A stretch of 22,686 nucleotides of DNA, taken from the NCBI GenBank assembly GCA_027016675.1, contig JALUSH010000195.1, forward strand, positions 1-22,686, in the 5' to 3' direction. The DNA comes from Thermodesulfovibrio sp. GTDB lineage: Bacteria; Nitrospirota; Thermodesulfovibrionia; Thermodesulfovibrionales; JdFR-85. The notes under the pieces are model-generated. The model was not told the DNA's origin and did no database searches. It saw nothing but the letters and a program-made list of their open reading frames with translations. Made by a program: the position numbers and the translations under genes. Below are positions 15,556 to 22,686 of this stretch, piece after piece. How positions within the stretch are numbered: the first letter of the stretch is position 1; every line of letters begins with the position of its first letter.

Positions 15556-16943
15556 CTTCCTCTTATCCTGTAGACTTCTTCTTTGAATACCTGACCCCTG
15601 TGCTCAAAGCTGTCAAACATATCAAAACTTGCACATCCTGGCGACAGAAGTACAACCCCCGATGGTTTGGCCCGTTCGAAAGCTTTATTTACTGCATCCC
15701 TCATATCCTCTGCCTTGACAACCTGCACCTCATCCTTCAACTGCTTTACCACCTTTTCCTTGCATTCACCCATGGCAACAACTGCCTTGACCCTCTCTTT
15801 TATATATGGAATAAGGTCTTTAAAATCACTTCCTTTATCCTTACCACCCAGAATAAGCACAACAGAATGATCAAAACTCTCAACTGACTTTATTACCGCA
15901 CCAATGTTGGTTCCCTTGGAATCATTATAAAATTCCACAGATTCAATCCTATCAACATACTCAAGACGGTGCTCAAGGCCACTGAAACTTATTAATACAT
16001 CCCTCATTGATTCAAGACCTGCACCAGCCAGCATTGATGCAAGTGTAGCAGCCATGACATTTTCGATATTATGGACGCCTTTTAATGCCATATCATTTAC
16101 TGAAATAATTTCCTTTCCATTTATATATATAGATCCATTCCTGAGAAAGGCACTTATACCATCATGGGAAGGTCTGATAGAGAAAAAGTATGTCCGCGCA
16201 GTGGTCTCTTCTTCAAATGTCCTTACTACAGGGTCTTGGAAATTCAGTATGAGACTATCATCTTCCGTCATATTCCTGATGATATTTTTCTTTGCCCTGA
16301 TGTATTCACCCATGTCTCTGTATCTATCAAGATGATCTGGCGTTATATTGAGTACTATGGAGATATGAGGTCTGAATGTCTTTATTGTCTCTAACTGAAA
16401 AGAGGATATTTCAGACACTATATAATCAAGTCTCTCCTTGGAGTTACTGGAATAATGGTCTTTTATAGCACTGCAAAGGGGCATCCCAAGATTTCCACCT
16501 GTGATTATGTTGTATCCTGCTCTCCTTAGCATTAGATCTATAAGGGTGGTGGTGGTAGATTTACCATTTGTTCCTGTTATTGCAATCCATGGTATATTAG
16601 CAGTAAAACGATATGCCAACTCTATCTCACTGATAACAGGTATATCATGTCCACGCGCCTTTGTAATAATTGGATTGTCAGAACTAACACCAGGGCTAAC
16701 TATAACCATATCAATCCCATCGACCATGACTGATGAATGTCTTCCTGTTTCTATTGTTACACCATCAGGCAACTGCATTATATTTTCCGCAAGGTCTAAC
16801 TCATCCCTGCTGTCTGTTATTCTAACGTCTGCATTGAAATCAGACAGCAACCTGGCAGCAGCCACGCCACTCAGCCCCATGCCTACGATTAACACCTTTT
16901 TGTTCTTAACGTCCCTTATTCCCTCAGTATTGTCTCTTATCAT
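15552..16943 (-). CDS. murD: UDP-N-acetylmuramoyl-L-alanine--D-glutamate ligase MurD
   Basis: A 463-residue cytoplasmic ligase that adds D-Glu to UDP-MurNAc-L-Ala. It has the N-terminal nucleotide-fold motif VGMGLSGVAAARLL (20-33), the ATP loop GTNGKSTTT (124-132), GGNLG, and the C-terminal domain with LILGGKDKGSDF and LLSPGCASFDMFDSFEHRG. The last motif is typical of MurD. The ATG at 16943 directly follows an AGGAG with no spacer, and an in-frame stop lies four codons upstream. The true start may depend on coupling to mraY, which ends nine bases earlier. The first 12 or so residues precede the normal family N-terminus. Confidence 0.96.
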   Translation of the reverse strand: MIRDNTEGIRDVKNKKVLIVGMGLSGVAAARLLSDFNADVRITDSRDELDLAENIMQLPDGVTIETGRHSSVMVDGIDMVIVSPGVSSDNPIITKARGHDIPVISEIELAYRFTANIPWIAITGTNGKSTTTTLIDLMLRRAGYNIITGGNLGMPLCSAIKDHYSSNSKERLDYIVSEISSFQLETIKTFRPHISIVLNITPDHLDRYRDMGEYIRAKKNIIRNMTEDDSLILNFQDPVVRTFEEETTARTYFFSIRPSHDGISAFLRNGSIYINGKEIISVNDMALKGVHNIENVMAATLASMLAGAGLESMRDVLISFSGLEHRLEYVDRIESVEFYNDSKGTNIGAVIKSVESFDHSVVLILGGKDKGSDFKDLIPYIKERVKAVVAMGECKEKVVKQLKDEVQVVKAEDMRDAVNKAFERAKPSGVVLLSPGCASFDMFDSFEHRGQVFKEEVYRIRGR

Positions 16944-16952
16944 CTCCTGTAA

Positions 16953-18035
16953 TTACCTTATCTTCAATGTTGATAGACTTAACAGGGCAAGTAAAATCCC
17001 CACTATCCAGAATCTTACAACTGTCTTGGGCTCAGGCCATCCCTTTACCTCGAAGTGATGGTGTATCGGAGCCATCTTAAAAAGCCTTTTACCTGTAAGC
17101 TTGAAAGAAAGAACCTGCATTATTACTGATACAGTCTCTATCACAAATATACCGCCCACGATTGCAAGGACTATCTCATGTTTTGTAATAACTGCCAGGG
17201 TACCAAGGGCACCACCAAGCCCGAGGGAACCCACATCTCCCATAAAGAGATCAGCAGGGTAGGTATTATACCAGAGGAATCCTATAGAGGCACCAAACAT
17301 GGCACCACAAAAAACAGTCAGTTCTCCTGTCATGGGAAGGTATAAAACCTGAAGATATCTGGCCAGCCCTGCATGGCCGCTTATGTATACAAGCAACCCA
17401 TTGGCAAGCACTGCGATAGCCACAAGTCCAATGGCAAGACCATCAATACCGTCAGTAAGATTTACTGCATTTGATGAACCCACAATAACAAAAACAGCAA
17501 AGGGTATATAAAATATTCCAAGATCTATGAGCCACCTCTTGAAAAATGGCACGCTGAGCTTTGTGCTATAGGGATCATATGGAACCTTCAGTAGAAAAAG
17601 ACTTATACCTGCTGCAAGCAATATCTGGGCAAGAAACTTGTAACAGGGCCTCAGCCCCTTATGGTTTGCTCTCCTTATCTTCAGAAGGTCATCGCAAAGA
17701 CCTATTACACCAAAACCTGTTGTGGCTACAATCAAGACCCAGGTGTATGGATTTTTCAGATCCATCCAGAGTAGTGCTGTAACTATAATGCTTATCAGGA
17801 TAAGCACACCACCCATTGTTGGAGTACCAGCCTTGGATAGATGAGTCTGTGGGCCATCATCTCTGATCTGCTGCGTAAGGCTGAGTCTTCTTAATCTCTT
17901 AATAACATAAGGTGCAAGAATAAAGGTTAACAATGAAGCAGTAATTACAGCGATTGCTGTTCTGAAGGTAATATATCTGAACACATTAAAAGGAAAATAA
18001 TACTCGTGAAGCCCATATAACAACTGATATAACAT
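16953..18035 (-). CDS. mraY: Phospho-N-acetylmuramoyl-pentapeptide transferase MraY
   Basis: A 360-residue polytopic inner-membrane enzyme that transfers phospho-MurNAc-pentapeptide to undecaprenyl phosphate, giving lipid I. About ten membrane spans are visible. The key residues fall at the same numbers as in E. coli: Asp115 and Asp116 in GLCDDLLK, and Asp267 in MGDVGS. NAVNLTDGIDGLA (189-201) and the MAPIHHHFE segment near the C-terminus are also present. The N-terminus (FNVFRYITFR) matches the family, so the ATG at 18035 is right. GGAGG lies four bases upstream. The start overlaps the murF stop by one base (TAATG). Confidence 0.98.
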   Translation of the reverse strand: MLYQLLYGLHEYYFPFNVFRYITFRTAIAVITASLLTFILAPYVIKRLRRLSLTQQIRDDGPQTHLSKAGTPTMGGVLILISIIVTALLWMDLKNPYTWVLIVATTGFGVIGLCDDLLKIRRANHKGLRPCYKFLAQILLAAGISLFLLKVPYDPYSTKLSVPFFKRWLIDLGIFYIPFAVFVIVGSSNAVNLTDGIDGLAIGLVAIAVLANGLLVYISGHAGLARYLQVLYLPMTGELTVFCGAMFGASIGFLWYNTYPADLFMGDVGSLGLGGALGTLAVITKHEIVLAIVGGIFVIETVSVIMQVLSFKLTGKRLFKMAPIHHHFEVKGWPEPKTVVRFWIVGILLALLSLSTLKIR

Positions 18036-19384
18036 TAAACCTCCAGTACCCTCTCCATATTCATACCCCTTGAGCCCTTTACAAGCACTGTATCTCCTTC
18101 CCTGATGAGATTCAAAAGTATCTCCCGTGCCTCTTCAGGACTGTCAACATGATAGAATGCAATATCGCTTCCCCTTCCATTTAATTCCTCTTTCATGTAT
18201 CTCGTATATCTGCCCACGGCAATTATCACATCAACGGATAGCGTTGCTATTAATCTCCCAATATCTCTATGGGCAGCCTCAGCATAAGCACCAAGCTCAA
18301 GCATATCGCCCAGGACAGCTATGGCACGTCTTTTTTTCAGACGAACCAGTTCCTTTAATGCCTCTTCCATAGAAACAGGATTGGCATTGTATAAATCACT
18401 TATCACCATGGCCCCTTTAAGGGTCTCGATCTCCACCCTCATGGGGACACCTTTAAATGAACCCAACTGCTTACTAATTTCCTCTACAGGTATGTCATAT
18501 AATAATCCCACTGCAATGGCTGCAAGTGCATTGTATATATTGAATAATCCATATAAGGGAAGATGTATCTTGAAGCTATCTCTATCCTTTATATGAACTG
18601 AAAAATCTATTCCTTGCTCTCCATATTCTATGTAATCTGCCTTTATGTCAGCGTTATACTTAATACCAAAACTTATAGTCCTTTTATCTTTGAGTCTTTC
18701 AGGAGGAATGGTTCTCAACATGGGGTCATCGTAATTGATAACCAGGGATTCCACATATCCAAGCAACTCCGTCTTTGTATCAAGCACTCCCTGCAATGTT
18801 CCAAAACCCTCCAGATGGGCAGGCCCGATATTGGTAATAACCCCTACATTAGGCAGTGCTATCTCACATAGCTCATCAATATCACCCTGTCGGCTTGCTC
18901 CCATCTCAAGGACCACCAGTTCCTGTCCATTTAGTTCAGACAGTGATAGAGGAAGCCCTATCTGATTGTTAAGATTCCCCCTGTTACAAAGAACCCTATA
19001 TCTGCATGTAAGTATTTTAGCGATCATCTCCTTTGTAGTGGTCTTTCCATTACTTCCTGTAACTGCTATAACCCTTGTTCTTCTACTCAACCTTCTATAG
19101 CGTGCAATTTTTTGCAGTGCCTTTAAGGTATTATTCACATAGATAATGCTTTTACCCCTGTAAAGGATTACAGGCGGTATTGAGACAAGGGCAGCAGAAC
19201 CTTTATTCAGGGCCTGTTCGAGAAAGTCATGACCATCAAAGCGCTCTCCCTTTAGTGCAATAAACAATTCATTCTCCCTTATAGTACGGGAATCTATGGA
19301 TATACCAGTGAAGGTCTCAGCTCCTTTTAAAAGAAGCCTGCCTCCTGTTGCCTCCAGCACCTCTGTGAGGGAGTACAAAGCCAT
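18035..19384 (-). CDS. murF: UDP-MurNAc-tripeptide--D-alanyl-D-alanine ligase MurF
   Basis: A 449-residue cytoplasmic Mur ligase that adds D-Ala-D-Ala to the UDP-MurNAc-tripeptide. Visible motifs are the N-terminal substrate domain with ISIDSRTI (28-35), the ATP loop GSNGKTTT (110-117), LEMGASRQGDI (159-169), the likely carbamylated Lys204 region DTKTELL, DLYNANPVSM (330-339) and GDMLELG (359-365). The NANP and GDMLELG motifs are typical of MurF. The gene abuts murE (TAG followed directly by ATG). A GGAGG is 11 bases upstream, somewhat far. Confidence 0.97.
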   Translation of the reverse strand: MALYSLTEVLEATGGRLLLKGAETFTGISIDSRTIRENELFIALKGERFDGHDFLEQALNKGSAALVSIPPVILYRGKSIIYVNNTLKALQKIARYRRLSRRTRVIAVTGSNGKTTTKEMIAKILTCRYRVLCNRGNLNNQIGLPLSLSELNGQELVVLEMGASRQGDIDELCEIALPNVGVITNIGPAHLEGFGTLQGVLDTKTELLGYVESLVINYDDPMLRTIPPERLKDKRTISFGIKYNADIKADYIEYGEQGIDFSVHIKDRDSFKIHLPLYGLFNIYNALAAIAVGLLYDIPVEEISKQLGSFKGVPMRVEIETLKGAMVISDLYNANPVSMEEALKELVRLKKRRAIAVLGDMLELGAYAEAAHRDIGRLIATLSVDVIIAVGRYTRYMKEELNGRGSDIAFYHVDSPEEAREILLNLIREGDTVLVKGSRGMNMERVLEV

Positions 19385-20848
19385 CTATGTACCTGCCTCC
19401 TTCAATGAACTGATTGCCTCTTCAAGCACTTCTCTGTCATTAAATTTATATCTCACACCCCTTATCTCCTGGTAATCCTCATGTCCCTTCCCTGCAATCA
19501 GAAGAATATCCCTTTGCTTTGCCATGCTCACAGCCTTAAAGATTGCATCCCTTCTATCCGGCTCTACTATATAATTATTCTTCTTTATCCCCTTTTTTAT
19601 ATCATCGATTATTGACTCAGGTGGCTCTGAACGAGGATTGTCTGAGGTAATGATTACCAGATCGCTTATCTCCGAGGCAATTGCTCCCATCTCGGGTCTT
19701 TTTCCCCTGTCACGGTCACCTCCACATCCGAACAGTGTAATTAGCCTGCCACTGCTTATGCTCCTCAGGGTCTCAAGAACCCTTCTTAGCGCATCTGGTG
19801 TATGTGCATAATCAATAACTGCAAGAAACCCCTTTTCTGTTTGTACTGTTTCAAGCCTTCCCCGAACGCCAGTGAACTGTAATACTGCCTTTTCTATATC
19901 ATCCCAGCCTATTTCAAGGATCTTTGTGAGGGCTACAGAGGCAAGAATATTATATACATTGACCATACCTATAAGAGGTGATCTCAATCTTATATTCTCA
20001 TTTTTATTTATAACATGGAATTCCATTCCCTCTTCCTTTTGAACAATATTTTCTGCCTTAAAGTGAACATCTCCACCCAGGCCATATGAAATAACCCTTC
20101 TGTTGTCCTTGATTAACTCCTCAAAAAGCATCCTTCCATAGGGGTCATCTGTGTTTATTATGGAGACATCTGGCTGTAGATCAATAAAAAGCCTTCTTTT
20201 GGCAGCAAAATAATCATTCATATCCCTGTGATAGTCAAGGTGGTCCCTTGAAAGGTTTGTGAAGATACATGCCTTGAATCTGCTACAATCCACCCTCTTT
20301 AATGAAAGAGCATGGGAGGATACCTCTGCAATAGCAATCTCAACCCCTTCTTCCACCATATCCTTAAGCAAACTCTGGAATTGTATAGCCATTGGAGTTG
20401 TAAGGTTTGCCTGTATCTCTCTATCCTTGATCAAATATTTCACAGTACCTATTAAACCTGTCTGTTTACCTGCAGTCCTGAATATCTCCCTTATCAGATA
20501 TGAGGTTGTGGTCTTTCCATTTGTACCAGTAATGCCTATCAGTGTTAAATGTTCTGAAGGGCTCTCATAAAATCTGTTGGATATGAAGGCAAGGGCATAC
20601 TCAATATCATCTACCTGCACATGGGCATATCTGGCACTATTGATACTATCACTCTCGGACACTACTGCTACAGCACCTCTGTTAATGGCATCCTCAATAA
20701 AATCATTGCCATCATACCTGAGCCCCCTCATGGCAAAGAAGAGATCACCCTTCTTTACAGTCCTTGAATCTGTAGAAAGACCATAAATCTCTGTATCACC
20801 TTGGATCTTCTTAATCTTTAATCCCTTTATTAATGCATTTAATCTCAT
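19385..20848 (-). CDS. murE: UDP-MurNAc-L-Ala-D-Glu--meso-diaminopimelate ligase MurE
   Basis: A 487-residue cytoplasmic Mur ligase adding the third stem-peptide residue. Visible are STDSRTV (25-31), the ATP loop GTNGKTTT (108-115), EVSSHAL (175-181), AKRRLF with the likely carbamylated Lys217, and GCGGDRDRGKRP (375-384). DNPRSE at 403-408 is the signature of enzymes that add meso-diaminopimelate rather than L-lysine. This implies a DAP-type peptidoglycan, as in Gram-negative bacteria. The length is as expected. The ATG overlaps the ftsI stop as ATGA. Confidence 0.97.
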   Translation of the reverse strand: MRLNALIKGLKIKKIQGDTEIYGLSTDSRTVKKGDLFFAMRGLRYDGNDFIEDAINRGAVAVVSESDSINSARYAHVQVDDIEYALAFISNRFYESPSEHLTLIGITGTNGKTTTSYLIREIFRTAGKQTGLIGTVKYLIKDREIQANLTTPMAIQFQSLLKDMVEEGVEIAIAEVSSHALSLKRVDCSRFKACIFTNLSRDHLDYHRDMNDYFAAKRRLFIDLQPDVSIINTDDPYGRMLFEELIKDNRRVISYGLGGDVHFKAENIVQKEEGMEFHVINKNENIRLRSPLIGMVNVYNILASVALTKILEIGWDDIEKAVLQFTGVRGRLETVQTEKGFLAVIDYAHTPDALRRVLETLRSISSGRLITLFGCGGDRDRGKRPEMGAIASEISDLVIITSDNPRSEPPESIIDDIKKGIKKNNYIVEPDRRDAIFKAVSMAKQRDILLIAGKGHEDYQEIRGVRYKFNDREVLEEAISSLKEAGT

Positions 20849-22584
20849 TTTTGTTTTACCACTATGTTCCTGGATTTTTGTTCCTTATCTGAGCTAACAT
20901 AGAGAAAGCTGTCCTTCAGTCGATCCTCTCTGGGTATGAACATATAGGACAGCGCCTTTTCTGCAATTGCACTGAATACAGGAGCAGCAACCTCTCCCCC
21001 ATAAAACATCTTCTTTGGTTTCCAGATTACCACAATCATCACAAACAAAGGGTCATCTGCAGGCACCATTCCCACAAAGGAGCTTACGAAGTCCTTGTAG
21101 GAATATCTTCCTGTAGTACGATCCACAAGCCTTGTAGTACCTGTCTTTCCTGCCACGGTGTTGCCAGGTATGGATGCCTTTGGAGCTGTTCCATCCTCTG
21201 AAACCACTGCCTTCAGGGCCTCTTTAATATGTCTTACGGTCCTTTCAGAAATGATCCTCTCTCCCCTTATCCCGCTGTTCTTCTTTATAATCAATCCATC
21301 CGGGGAGATAACCCTGGAAACTATATGGGGTCTGATCTTATACCCACCATTGGCCACAATGGCATAGGCCCTCAGGATCTGCAGCGGTGTTACCATTACC
21401 TCATAGCCAATGGCCATTGCACCTATTGTTGTAGCAGACCACTGTTCAGGGCTTTTGACTATACCTGGTGACTCTCCGATCAGGTCTACACCTGTCTTTT
21501 CACCAAAGCCATACAGTCTTACATATTTATAAAATCTCTCAGGACCTAATTTTAATGCCACCTTTACTGCACCTACATTTGACGACTTTTCTATTATCTC
21601 CTTTAATGTAAGGAGCCCATGCTTATGAGAGTCCCATATCCTTTTACCACCCACCTCAATATAGCCCTCTGAACAGTCAAATCTTGTATTCAATGTTGCC
21701 ACACCTTCCTCTAAGGCTGCTGTAGCCATAACAAGTTTAAAGGTGGAACCTGGTTCATAAAGGTCTGTAATAGCCCTGTTACGTCTGAAGGATGCCCTGT
21801 AACGGCCAGGTCTATTTGGGTCGAAGGTTGGTCTGTTGGCAAGGGCTAAGATCTCGCCACTATTTGGATCCATCATTATTACGGTAGCAGCTTCGGGATG
21901 CCATTTCTGTATAGCCCTGTTAAGCTCTTCTTCTACTATTGCCTGCAGACCCTCATCTATAGTAAGTACTATACTATTACCAGAACTCTCTAAGTTACCA
22001 CCTCTATATAATATATTACCCTTTGCATCCCTGGTAATGTAAACCCTTCCACCATCAGCAATAAGATATTCTTCGTAGGTTCTTTCCACGCCTTCCAGAC
22101 CTTTATTGTCTATATTCACAAAGCCAAGCACATGAGCTGCAAGAGTACCTTTTGGATAAAATCTTTTGGTATCAGGAAGCATTCCTATCCCCTCTATCTT
22201 TAATGACTGAATATATGAAGCAGCCTCTGGAGATATCTTTCGAGCCAGCCAGACAAATCTTCTCTCCTCCTGTAGAGCCTCGATAAGCTTTTTTTTATTT
22301 ATCTTTAATATTCCCCCTACCTTGTAGGCCACCTCCCTGGGAGTTGCAATCTCCTTGGGATCACAATAGAGCGAAGGCCTTTCCAGATTTACTGCAAGTT
22401 CCCTGCCTTTTCTGTCATAAATAATCCCCCTTCTTACAAGAATCTCCTGACCCTTTGTCTGCTGAATATACGCAATTCTGCTGAGTTTTGCATGCTTGAC
22501 TAACATCAAGTCAACGAGGCGGAGCAAAACTACCAGAAACATTACAAAAATAGTGGTCTTTACCAAAAGGGCCCTTTTGTTCAT
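20845..22584 (-). CDS. ftsI: Septal peptidoglycan transpeptidase FtsI (class B PBP)
   Basis: A 579-residue class B penicillin-binding protein that cross-links septal peptidoglycan with FtsW. It has a short cytoplasmic tail, one membrane span (about 10-30) and a pedestal domain beginning RRGIIYDRKGRELA (51-64). The transpeptidase domain carries STFK (280-283, nucleophile Ser280), SSN (334-336) and KTGT (480-483). There are no PASTA repeats after the transpeptidase domain, which separates it from the PBP2X/SpoVD type of many Gram-positives. The start at 22584 has only a weak purine-rich stretch upstream. The gene overlaps murE by four bases. Confidence 0.95.
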   Translation of the reverse strand: MNKRALLVKTTIFVMFLVVLLRLVDLMLVKHAKLSRIAYIQQTKGQEILVRRGIIYDRKGRELAVNLERPSLYCDPKEIATPREVAYKVGGILKINKKKLIEALQEERRFVWLARKISPEAASYIQSLKIEGIGMLPDTKRFYPKGTLAAHVLGFVNIDNKGLEGVERTYEEYLIADGGRVYITRDAKGNILYRGGNLESSGNSIVLTIDEGLQAIVEEELNRAIQKWHPEAATVIMMDPNSGEILALANRPTFDPNRPGRYRASFRRNRAITDLYEPGSTFKLVMATAALEEGVATLNTRFDCSEGYIEVGGKRIWDSHKHGLLTLKEIIEKSSNVGAVKVALKLGPERFYKYVRLYGFGEKTGVDLIGESPGIVKSPEQWSATTIGAMAIGYEVMVTPLQILRAYAIVANGGYKIRPHIVSRVISPDGLIIKKNSGIRGERIISERTVRHIKEALKAVVSEDGTAPKASIPGNTVAGKTGTTRLVDRTTGRYSYKDFVSSFVGMVPADDPLFVMIVVIWKPKKMFYGGEVAAPVFSAIAEKALSYMFIPREDRLKDSFLYVSSDKEQKSRNIVVKQK

Positions 22585-22601
22585 TGAATCTTCTCTAAAA
22601 T

Positions 22602-22686
22602 TTATCTTCTATCCAAACCTGCTGTAAAAGGCGCTGGTGGTGCCACCTCCTTTACATAAAAGACCTTTTCTCTATCCACATATGTG
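22602..22686 (-). CDS. 3' end of the gene upstream of ftsI, probably ftsL (partial)
   Basis: On the minus strand one frame is open from the window edge to a TAA at 22604-22602; the other two frames meet stops within a few codons. It encodes 27 residues, with VAPPAPFTAG near the end, rich in Pro and Ala. In many Gram-negative dcw clusters ftsL lies directly before ftsI, and a short disordered tail fits that. Position is the only evidence for the name. It ends 17 bases before the ftsI ATG. Confidence 0.45.
   Translation of the reverse strand, partial: TYVDREKVFYVKEVAPPAPFTAGLDRR

Noticed and set aside
6828..22686. A hidden accessory or mobile insertion within the dcw cluster
   Set aside because: Every gene is a recognised dcw member with family-typical length and motifs. 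Junctions are at most 29 bases, leaving no room for cargo.
1..22686. CRISPR array, tRNA or rRNA genes, insertion sequences, toxin-antitoxin or other defence genes
   Set aside because: I saw no regularly spaced repeats, cloverleaf sequences, transposase motifs or defence-family motifs by reading. No search tool was run.

Overview
The window is a chromosomal segment dominated by a long, tightly packed division and cell wall (dcw) cluster on the minus strand (about 6.8-22.7 kb). A smaller group of envelope and housekeeping genes lies on both strands before it (0-6.8 kb). The DNA is AT-leaning by eye. The features point to a Gram-negative-type bacterium: MurE carries the DNPR signature of meso-diaminopimelate-adding enzymes, the division transpeptidase has no PASTA repeats, and FtsA, FtsQ and FtsW are all present. 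The order ftsI-murE-murF-mraY-murD-ftsW-murG-murC-murB-ddl-ftsQ-ftsA-ftsZ, with an orphan hisA meeting ftsZ, would fit Nitrospirota (Thermodesulfovibrio-like) or a deltaproteobacterial-type lineage. That assignment is inference from memory of gene orders and was not tested.

Layout. (1) 1-2121, minus strand: a Bax-type glucosaminidase followed by a NodB-fold polysaccharide deacetylase, both apparently exported or membrane-anchored, perhaps with a further gene beginning at the window edge. (2) 2122-2239: a short divergent promoter region. (3) 2240-5660, plus strand: leucyl aminopeptidase (pepA), a secreted zinc-dependent phospholipase C-like protein and the molybdopterin molybdenumtransferase moeA, joined by ATGA overlaps into one operon. 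A 52-codon membrane protein with a CxxC pair follows at 5715-5873. (4) 5874-6844: a 230-base noncoding stretch ending in a good sigma-70-type promoter and Shine-Dalgarno site, then hisA. (5) 6828-22686, minus strand: thirteen complete dcw genes plus the 3' end of one more (probably ftsL). Junctions overlap by up to 8 bases or leave gaps of no more than 29 bases, so they are probably co-transcribed.

Together the dcw genes encode the route from UDP-MurNAc to lipid II (murB, murC, murD, murE, murF, mraY, murG, with ddl supplying D-Ala-D-Ala). They also encode the septal synthase pair FtsW/FtsI and the divisome proteins FtsQ, FtsA and FtsZ. hisA and ftsZ converge and overlap by 17 bases. An 8-bp hairpin sits on the junction, inside the codons for the FtsZ C-terminal peptide.

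I found no mobile element, CRISPR array, RNA gene or defence system, and nothing I would call a new biological system. The points most worth a second look are the small CxxC membrane protein, the hisA/ftsZ junction hairpin, the glucosaminidase-deacetylase pair, and several start codons that lack a Shine-Dalgarno site but have a -10-like box close upstream.
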